From Sulfurimonadaceae bacterium (GTDB lineage Bacteria > Campylobacterota > Campylobacteria > Campylobacterales > Sulfurimonadaceae): DNA of 11,509 bases. This document shows, one piece after another, positions 6,691-11,509 of the stretch. The position numbers were made by a program, and so were the translations under genes. Location: the NCBI GenBank assembly GCA_026193155.1, contig JAPHSI010000054.1:1-11509 (forward strand), given 5' to 3'. Numbering within the stretch: the first letter of the stretch is position 1; each line of letters opens with the position of its first letter. The notes under the pieces were generated by a model. The model was not told where the DNA came from. It was given only the letters and a program-made list of their open reading frames with translations, and made no database searches.

Positions 6691-7764
6691 TTATCTTCTC
6701 AACTCTTTACGTATTTTTGCATCTATCTCAAAAACATCATCTGCACTTTTTGGCTCAATGTCGTAAGCTTCATATGCATCCAGTATAGTTTTATGTATAT
6801 CCATAAAACCTATCTCTTTATTTATGAACTTCTCTATTGCAACTTCATTTGCAGCATTTATTATTACACCGCGATTTGGATTCTTTAAAAGTTCATCTTT
6901 TATTTCCCAAACAGGATATCGCTCTTTTTCAATCTTACGAAATTCTAATGAAGCGACTTCAAGTAAATCAACATGTTTTAGTATATTAAAGTCCATATCT
7001 TTATCTATGGCGTAAGATATTGGGAGTTGCATATTTGCATGTGCAAAGTGTGCCGTAGTTGAACCGTCTCTAAAATCTATAAGTGCATGTATAAGAGACT
7101 TAGTTTCTATAATAGCATCGTAATCACCCTCTCCAAAAAGCCATCTCGCTTCTAAGAGTTCAAACATCTTATTTACCATGGTTGCAGAATCTATGGTTAT
7201 CTTTTGTCCCATAGACCAGTTTGGGTGTTTTTGTGTATCTGCCAAAGTAGCATTTTGAAGTTTGTTAATATCCCAATCACGAAAAGCACCGCCGCTTGCC
7301 GTTATAATCATCTTATTTACAGGTCTGTCTTGAAGTAAGTACCATAAACCAAAATGCTCGGAATCTATAGGCTGGATTTTTGAAGTATCTATAAAAGCTC
7401 CACATGCAACTAGACTCTCTTTATTTGCAAGTGCTACTTTTTTGTTGCACTCTATAGCTTTGAGTGTCGGCTTTAAGCCCATAAAACCAACTAATGCATT
7501 TACAACAAGTTCACTTGTTGAGTCTTCTATGGCTTTTAGTATATTTTCTTCACCTGCAAAAACATTTGAATGATTTACACTTTGGACATCATCCGCATCT
7601 GCGACTACTACAACTTTTGGGTTAAAATCTTTTAGCTGTTCATTTAGAAGTTTTATGTTTTTTCCACAAACCAAAACCTCAACTTCTATGCCAAATTTTT
7701 TGGCTATTTTTAGAGTATTTACCCCTATTGAGCCTGTGCAACCTAGTACGACCAAACTATACAA
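6691..7764 (-). CDS. dxr: 1-deoxy-D-xylulose 5-phosphate reductoisomerase Dxr
   Basis: The 357-aa enzyme makes 2-C-methyl-D-erythritol 4-phosphate from DXP with NADPH, the committed step of the MEP isoprenoid pathway. It shows the NADPH-binding GCTGSIGVNTLKI (8-20), ALANKESLVACG (111-122), the metal ligands Asp134 and Glu136 in PIDSEH, the Gly-rich ITASGGAF (154-161), the active-site loop KHPNWSMGQKITIDSATM (179-196) and Glu205 in EARWLF. There is no ATG near the start: TTG 7764 overlaps the end of cdsA by eight bases, and TTG 7755 is a shorter alternative that begins MVVLGCTGSIG; AAGAGG is only two bases before the first and ten before the second. Translation is probably coupled to cdsA. Confidence 0.95.
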   Translation of the reverse strand: MYSLVVLGCTGSIGVNTLKIAKKFGIEVEVLVCGKNIKLLNEQLKDFNPKVVVVADADDVQSVNHSNVFAGEENILKAIEDSTSELVVNALVGFMGLKPTLKAIECNKKVALANKESLVACGAFIDTSKIQPIDSEHFGLWYLLQDRPVNKMIITASGGAFRDWDINKLQNATLADTQKHPNWSMGQKITIDSATMVNKMFELLEARWLFGEGDYDAIIETKSLIHALIDFRDGSTTAHFAHANMQLPISYAIDKDMDFNILKHVDLLEVASLEFRKIEKERYPVWEIKDELLKNPNRGVIINAANEVAIEKFINKEIGFMDIHKTILDAYEAYDIEPKSADDVFEIDAKIRKELRR

Positions 7765-8509
7765 GACCTCTTAAAAGGACAAGCATCACAACTGCACCAA
7801 AAAGATAACCGTCTATACGGTCAAGTATACCGCCATGCCCAGGTAAAATATCACCACTATCTTTAACACCTGCCCCGCGTTTAAGTGAACTTTCATACAA
7901 ATCACCGAATATAGATGAAGCTGAAACGGCAATAGAGATTACAAAAGCGGTAAACATATCAACAACATAAAGACCGACAAACATACCACTTAGAGTTGCT
8001 ACTGCTATACCGCCTACTACACCCTCTAAAGTCTTATTTGGACTTGTCTCACAAAACTTTGTCTTACCTATACTTTTACCGACACCATAAGCTCCGACAT
8101 CAGTCATAGCTACTACTATTAAAAGCCATGCCATGCTCATCATCCCATACTCTTGGTACATTGTAAAAATAAAAAGCATACCTGCTGTAGGATATATAAA
8201 AGGTAGGAAGTTTTTCCACTCAAGTTTAGAGTCATATGCGACCGCAGATGCATAAAAAATACCGGCTAATACAAAAAGGTCATCACCGTATGGGTAGATT
8301 AAAGTTACAAACCATAAGCCAACAGCAAACTTAAATAAACCGCTATTTTCAGTATCATATAGTTTCTGAGCCTCATTGAATGCTAAAAGATATATAGCTC
8401 CAAAAACCACCCACATTACAAAAAAATTGTCTATCAAACCAATGATTATAACAACAGCTAATAATGCTAAACCCGTTATTACTCTTTCTCTATCGCTAAA
8501 AACAGCCAT
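7757..8509 (-). CDS. cdsA: Phosphatidate cytidylyltransferase CdsA
   Basis: The 250-aa integral membrane protein makes CDP-diacylglycerol from phosphatidate and CTP, the branch point for phosphatidylglycerol and phosphatidylethanolamine. Several hydrophobic spans fill the N-terminal 140 residues. Then come DVGAYGVGKSIGKTKF and the CDP-diglyceride synthase signature near the C-terminus (SLKRGAGVKD, then LPGHGGILDRID), with its metal and CTP-binding acidic residues intact. A TTG at 8512 would add one residue, but AGGA six bases before ATG 8509 decides the start. It overlaps dxr by eight bases and lies 42 bases after the small acidic gene, a spacer that holds a promoter-like TATAAT. Confidence 0.95.
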   Translation of the reverse strand: MAVFSDRERVITGLALLAVVIIIGLIDNFFVMWVVFGAIYLLAFNEAQKLYDTENSGLFKFAVGLWFVTLIYPYGDDLFVLAGIFYASAVAYDSKLEWKNFLPFIYPTAGMLFIFTMYQEYGMMSMAWLLIVVAMTDVGAYGVGKSIGKTKFCETSPNKTLEGVVGGIAVATLSGMFVGLYVVDMFTAFVISIAVSASSIFGDLYESSLKRGAGVKDSGDILPGHGGILDRIDGYLFGAVVMLVLLRGLV

Positions 8510-8540
8510 CAAAAATCCTACAAATTATCAATTATATGCA

Positions 8541-8546
8541 ATTATA
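8541..8546 (-). promoter_or_regulatory. -10 box (TATAAT) upstream of cdsA
   Basis: On the minus strand TTGCTATAATTG lies 32 bases before the cdsA ATG and would give a leader of about 25 bases carrying the AGGA site. It suggests that cdsA-dxr-small ORF-tsaD can be transcribed independently of rqcH. Confidence 0.5.
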
Positions 8547-8551
8547 GCAAG

Positions 8552-8866
8552 TTAGACTTTAATGTCTAGCTTATGTATTGGAAAATTTTCTTTAGGTTTT
8601 TTTTCTTCATCTTCATCTTTTTGCTGATGCTCACTTCTTTTTGTTTCTTCATCAGCCTCTTGACGTTGATGCTCACGATCAGGGTCTACTTCATGGTTCT
8701 CTTCTGTCGGGCGAACTTCAATAACTTCTTTTTCTTTTTCATTCGCAGCAGCTTGAGCTACCATATTTTGGAATTCAATTCGATTATTATGTGCATTTTG
8801 GACATTTGATGCAGCGGCAGTTTGTTGATTTACAAATATTGCATTTCCTATCGGTCCAATAGCCAT
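8552..8866 (-). CDS. 104-aa conserved-looking acidic protein of unknown function
   Basis: The protein has two parts: an N-terminal half (1-45) rich in Ala, Asn and Gln, beginning MAIGPIGNAIFVNQQTAA, and a C-terminal half (46-104) made mostly of Glu, Asp, Lys, Arg, Gln and His, which is probably disordered or a charged coil. There is no signal peptide or membrane span. Its ribosome binding site, AGGAGGAGA, overlaps the rqcH stop codon, so it is translated in the same operon. I recall a putative coiled-coil gene (Cj1348c) at the same place in C. jejuni between the NFACT gene and cdsA, which suggests a conserved partner, but the homology is not checked. The function is not known. Confidence 0.8.
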   Translation of the reverse strand: MAIGPIGNAIFVNQQTAAASNVQNAHNNRIEFQNMVAQAAANEKEKEVIEVRPTEENHEVDPDREHQRQEADEETKRSEHQQKDEDEEKKPKENFPIHKLDIKV

Positions 8867-8878
8867 TTTAATCTCCTC

Positions 8879-10204
8879 CTATCTAGTATCTACCTCTATA
8901 GTTTTGTATTTGTTGTACAAAACATTAGCCCCGCTTTGTATAGTAACTTCACGTCTAGGAGTATAATCGACCAAATAGCGATCTTTTGAAGTGGTGGTAA
9001 AATCAACACATAATCTTGCAGCACTTTCAACAATATTCATAGGTACATTTTGTTTATCCGTAGTAACTATAACATGGGTCGATGGAGCATCTCTTAGATG
9101 CAGCCAAATATCTCTGGCTCTTGCCTTTCCTAGCAAGGTAATATTGCCTCTCTCATTTTTACCAAGCTGGATTTTATATCCCTCTACATAAAAAGTCTCG
9201 ATGCTATCATCTACTTTTACTTTTTTAGTTTTAAGCTGCTTTGGAAAAAGCAGTTCAATTTTTGAGCTATCTTTTGCTTCATTAACCGTATGGATAAAAA
9301 GCTTGGTATGCTTTATTTTTGATTCTAATGAAGCTTTTTGAATATGAAGGTTTGCAGCTTTTTGTTTTGCTTTTTTACTTTTAGTAAAAAAATAATCACT
9401 AATCATAGATGCACTTGAAAAGTTTTTATCTACCTCTACATTTAGAGTTGAACCGTCATAATCTTGAAGCTGCAGAGTTTTAGAATATGGTTTAATATTA
9501 TGTAAATTTGATAGAACCAAGTTTCCATAATGGTTAAATCTCTCTACCTCATCTTTTAATTTTACTTCATCATCAAGATTTTTATATAGTTTTTCTAACT
9601 TTTTTAACTTTTTCTCTAAAAGTGATATTTTTTGTTTTTTAAGAGATGATAGTTTTTGTGACTGCTCTTTCTCATAAACTTCATATAAAAACTTTTCAAC
9701 ATCATCAAGCGGGTACTCTTTTGCTTCAAAAGGAGCAGGCGGTACATCTAAAAGCTTTTGTCCAACTCTTACTTCTCGAAACGAACTGAACAAATCGATA
9801 TGACGCAGGGCTTCAATGACCACCATATCTGCATCTAGTATGATTACATTTGTATATTTTCCGGTAAATTCAAACTGCAGATATGTTATTTCCTCTTTAT
9901 ACGCAGATGCAATAGTAGTCTTAAAGCGAATTATTTTATCACCGTTTATAAGTTCTATATCTTGTATGTTCGCTCTTATAAATCTTTTTGCGAGTACTAC
10001 GTCAAAGGGGGCATTGTATACTTTGCTTCTTGCATATGACTCACACCTAAAAATAGATGAATTTGAGCGTTGCATATTAAAATACAGCTCATCATTTTTA
10101 TCAAATGCAACTTTTACAATGGTGTCGCTTACTCTATATATAGCGGATATTTTTTTAAAATTTTTAAGATAGTCTTTTATTTGTTTAAGATGTGATAGTT
10201 TCAT
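8879..10204 (-). CDS. rqcH: Compact RqcH/NFACT family ribosome quality-control protein
   Basis: This 441-aa protein is of the NFACT family (also annotated as fibronectin-binding). RqcH binds 50S subunits jammed with peptidyl-tRNA and adds C-terminal alanine tails that mark the chain for proteolysis. NFACT-N covers about 1-165 (FEFTGKYTNVIILD, then EALRHID and PPAPF), a Lys/Glu coiled coil runs from about 178 to 310, and NFACT-R/DUF814 runs from about 335 to 435 with GKNERGN and ARDIWLHLRDAPSTHVIV. It is far shorter than the about 570-aa Bacillus form, with little room for the helix-hairpin-helix domain between NFACT-N and the coil. The usual Asp-Arg tRNA-binding pair appears as Asp89-Lys90 (INGDKIIRF). 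ATG 10204 follows a TATAAT box; upstream TTG 10222 and ATG 10219 would precede or overlap the box. Confidence 0.87.
   Translation of the reverse strand: MKLSHLKQIKDYLKNFKKISAIYRVSDTIVKVAFDKNDELYFNMQRSNSSIFRCESYARSKVYNAPFDVVLAKRFIRANIQDIELINGDKIIRFKTTIASAYKEEITYLQFEFTGKYTNVIILDADMVVIEALRHIDLFSSFREVRVGQKLLDVPPAPFEAKEYPLDDVEKFLYEVYEKEQSQKLSSLKKQKISLLEKKLKKLEKLYKNLDDEVKLKDEVERFNHYGNLVLSNLHNIKPYSKTLQLQDYDGSTLNVEVDKNFSSASMISDYFFTKSKKAKQKAANLHIQKASLESKIKHTKLFIHTVNEAKDSSKIELLFPKQLKTKKVKVDDSIETFYVEGYKIQLGKNERGNITLLGKARARDIWLHLRDAPSTHVIVTTDKQNVPMNIVESAARLCVDFTTTSKDRYLVDYTPRREVTIQSGANVLYNKYKTIEVDTR
10162..10191. repeat. Direct repeat copy A, within the first codons of rqcH
   Basis: These 30 bases match 11472-11501 at 29 positions in the same orientation (offset 1310); the only difference is at 10175. 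On the minus strand both copies encode LKQIKDYLK in the reading frame of the gene they lie in, and the one difference is synonymous (AAA/AAG). The pair brackets the ATP-grasp gene. Confidence 0.85.
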
Positions 10205-10210
10205 AAATGA

Positions 10211-10216
10211 ATTATA
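10211..10216 (-). promoter_or_regulatory. -10 box (TATAAT) of rqcH, probably leaderless
   Basis: A consensus TATAAT on the minus strand ends six bases before the rqcH ATG at 10204, so transcription should start at about the A of the ATG. The six bases between (TCATTT) hold no ribosome binding site. The spacing is nearly the same as at mqnD. Confidence 0.55.
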
Positions 10217-10220
10217 CATC

Positions 10221-10252
10221 AAAGTAGAAGTTATTTAAACAACTTCTACTTT
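10221..10252. terminator. 12-bp perfect dyad with T-run between ATP-grasp gene and rqcH
   Basis: The arms AAAGTAGAAGTT (10221-10232) and AACTTCTACTTT (10241-10252) pair perfectly around an eight-base loop that contains the stop codon of the ATP-grasp gene. On the plus strand the hairpin runs into eight T's (10250-10257), as in an intrinsic terminator, but no plus-strand gene is read toward it. On the minus strand it ends the ATP-grasp message with only three T's and covers the region from about -16 to -48 of the rqcH promoter, so it may act as a weak terminator, an operator, or both. Confidence 0.6.
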
Positions 10253-11266
10253 TTTTTCAATAGAACAATCAATCTCAACATATTCAATTACAGGTTCAAT
10301 AACTTGTATGACTCTGCTTAAACCCTCATCAACAATAAGTTTGATAACACTGTCATAATCCAAGGAGTGTTCTATCTCAAATGCTTTAGGAAAATAACTT
10401 GACCCGTAAGTCATTCCCGGTACTAGATTAGCTTCCATAAAAAAGCAGATGCCATTTTTATTTGTTTTTATATCAATTCTTCCAAAATCTCTAATATCTA
10501 AGTCTATAAAAACATCTATAGCAAGTTTGATTATACTTTCTTTGAGTTTAGGATCCTCGATTTGTTTTAGAATCTCTTTATCATCTTGTTTTGCTTTCTC
10601 ACCCAGTATTCTTAGCCCATTTTTTGATTCAATGGGTACCACTTCAAGAGCTGCAACAAGCAATTCACCATCTGTTTTTTTAATAATAGCAGTAGTAAAC
10701 TCAGGACCGTCTAAATACTCCTCAGCTAGTATTGGCATAGCAAATCTCTCATATAGTGATGCTACTTTAGTTTCGAATTCCTTAAAATTATTCACAAATG
10801 ACAAATCGTCAATACCATTTCCGTTAGCTGCATCTATTGGTTTTAAAAACAGAGGAAACCTTACTGGTAAATCATATACACGTTTATACTCTCCGGGAAT
10901 TGCCGTAAAATAGTTTGCTGTATTAACTCCTTTGGACTTTATGTAAGATTTTGCAAGAACTTTATCCGAATCAAATTTTAGAGATTCTCTAAATGAACCT
11001 GAGAAATTTATTCTGTTTTCTTCAAAATATTTTGATAAATATATGTTCTCCCCATCTTGAATTTCTAAGTATTTTACCGCTAGCAAAACTAAGTCAGGCT
11101 TTCTTAGCTTAACCTTTTCAAGGTCATTTAATGTCTTACAAATAGTAATGTCAACTATATGACCTATTTTTTTAATCGAGTTTAATATGCTCTGGCAAGC
11201 CTTTAGTGTTCCAAATCCTGTCTCTTCTAGTGCTTCATTTGGTGTTGTTATGATCTCTATTTTCAT
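10235..11266 (-). CDS. D-Ala-D-Ala-ligase-like ATP-grasp enzyme, substrate unknown
   Basis: The 343-aa protein has the fold order of Ddl: an N-terminal Rossmann-like part, NFSGSFRESLKFDSDKVLAK (87-106), the ATP lysine in FPLFLKP (Lys142), the hinge EEYLDGPEF (182-190), and the metal-binding end DFGRIDI and FMEANLVPGMT, with Asp265, Glu278 and Asn280 in the ligand positions. It should join a carboxylate to an amine via an acyl phosphate. It differs from true Ddl in three places: the N-terminal substrate Ser motif (EHEVSLxS type) is replaced by EETGFGTLKACQS, the Gly-Ser-Ser ATP loop is DAANGNGID, and the omega-loop with its Tyr is not seen near 218-232. The last 20 residues are an extra charged tail. 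ATG 11266 has no good ribosome binding site. Substrate and pathway cannot be named. Confidence 0.75.
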   Translation of the reverse strand: MKIEIITTPNEALEETGFGTLKACQSILNSIKKIGHIVDITICKTLNDLEKVKLRKPDLVLLAVKYLEIQDGENIYLSKYFEENRINFSGSFRESLKFDSDKVLAKSYIKSKGVNTANYFTAIPGEYKRVYDLPVRFPLFLKPIDAANGNGIDDLSFVNNFKEFETKVASLYERFAMPILAEEYLDGPEFTTAIIKKTDGELLVAALEVVPIESKNGLRILGEKAKQDDKEILKQIEDPKLKESIIKLAIDVFIDLDIRDFGRIDIKTNKNGICFFMEANLVPGMTYGSSYFPKAFEIEHSLDYDSVIKLIVDEGLSRVIQVIEPVIEYVEIDCSIEKKVEVV

Positions 11267-11307
11267 TTATTCGCTTTTATTGTAGGAGATGTGCTGTATA
11301 TTGAACC

Positions 11308-11509
11308 TTATTCAAATATAGTGACATCTTGTGTATATACGTCTCCACTAAAAAGGAAACGCTGGGGAAATATATATATAAGTTTGACTACTTGCTTTAT
11401 AGATGAGTATATAAATATAAAGTAGTTAAGAAAGGCAATTATACCCTCTTTTGGCTTATAAAATAGACTAATTTTAAGATAGTCCTTTATTTGTTTAAGA
11501 TTAAGTAAA
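11308..11509 (-). CDS. 3' end of an unidentified gene (partial)
   Basis: A minus-strand frame is open from the right edge to TAA at 11308-11310, 66 codons with no start codon inside. In DNA this AT-rich, so long an open run is unlikely by chance. The product starts LLNLKQIKDYLKISLFYKPK, has a hydrophobic aromatic stretch in the middle (FLNYFIFIYSS) and ends FLFSGDVYTQDVTIFE. I do not recognise the family. It lies 41 bases upstream of the ATP-grasp gene in the same direction, so the two may be co-transcribed. Its first codons carry copy B of the direct repeat shared with the start of rqcH. If not a gene it would be a decayed fragment. Confidence 0.55.
   Translation of the reverse strand, partial: LLNLKQIKDYLKISLFYKPKEGIIAFLNYFIFIYSSIKQVVKLIYIFPQRFLFSGDVYTQDVTIFE
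11472..11501. repeat. Direct repeat copy B, in the partial gene at the right edge
   Basis: This is the partner of 10162-10191, identical at 29 of 30 bases, in the same orientation and the same coding frame. The sequence diverges immediately on both sides of the 30 bases, so this is a short block and not the visible end of a longer duplication. Confidence 0.85.

Noticed and set aside
8551..8570. Inverted repeat at the stop codon of the 104-aa gene, considered as terminator
   Set aside because: Only five paired bases and no T-run; it also resembles 4073-4087 over about 15 bases, but that is short enough to be chance in this composition.
8573..8809. 78-aa Phe-rich plus-strand ORF
   Set aside because: It is the complement of the Glu/Lys-rich end of the 104-aa protein, which gives an artificial Phe/Leu-rich frame.
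10449..10913. 154-aa plus-strand ORF
   Set aside because: It lies entirely antisense to the ATP-grasp gene, has low-complexity Ser/Ile-rich composition and no ribosome binding site; it is a shadow of the real frame.
11340..11361. 7-bp inverted repeat with 8-base loop (one G-U pair on the minus strand)
   Set aside because: It falls within the partial coding frame and has no T-run; likely incidental.
11438..11443. TATAAT box on the minus strand upstream of the ATP-grasp gene
   Set aside because: It lies inside the open frame of the partial gene and would give a leader over 160 bases long; promoter use is possible but not supported.
1..11509. CRISPR arrays, tRNA or rRNA genes, insertion sequences, integrases, toxin-antitoxin pairs
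   Set aside because: None were seen on reading both strands; there are no regularly spaced repeats, no transposase-like frame and no tRNA-like cloverleaf.

Overview
The window is AT-rich bacterial chromosome, most likely from a free-living member of the Campylobacterota close to Sulfurimonas or Sulfurovum. The reasons are a futalosine-pathway MqnD, short MurB and RqcH/NFACT forms, A/T-rich promoters with a TATAAT box and no clear -35, and a minus-strand order rqcH - small acidic protein - cdsA - dxr - (small ORF) - tsaD that I remember, without having checked it, from Campylobacter jejuni (Cj1349c to Cj1344c). The genus is an inference; the phylum is fairly safe.

Layout. 1-2007 (-) is a membrane-bound Cache/PAS/GGDEF/EAL cyclic-di-GMP protein cut by the left edge. 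A 147-base divergent spacer leads into a tight plus-strand operon, mqnD-fliQ-murB (2155-4085). It converges with a minus-strand block filling the rest of the window. In transcription order from the right edge this block reads: 3' end of an unknown gene (11509-11308), a D-Ala-D-Ala-ligase-like ATP-grasp enzyme, rqcH, a 104-aa acidic protein, cdsA, dxr, a 41-aa single-span membrane protein, tsaD, tpx and an outer-membrane beta-barrel protein. The only non-coding stretches are short spacers: 2008-2154, 4767-4966, 5471-5582, 8510-8551, 10205-10234 and 11267-11307.

How the genes work together. Most are housekeeping: menaquinone (mqnD), flagellar export (fliQ), peptidoglycan (murB), phospholipid (cdsA), isoprenoid (dxr), tRNA t6A (tsaD), rescue of stalled ribosomes (rqcH) and peroxide defence (tpx). 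The gene least like a housekeeping core is the ATP-grasp ligase at 10235-11266. It is bracketed by two 30-base direct repeats (29/30 identical), one lying in the first codons of rqcH and the other, in the same reading frame, in the partial gene at the right edge. A 12-bp perfect dyad lies between this ligase and rqcH.

I see no complete novel multi-gene system. The items most worth a second look are the repeat-bracketed ATP-grasp gene, the dyad next to the rqcH promoter, the compact RqcH with Asp-Lys where Asp-Arg is expected, the unlisted 41-aa membrane protein between dxr and tsaD, two apparently leaderless promoters, and the hairpin at the start of the beta-barrel mRNA.
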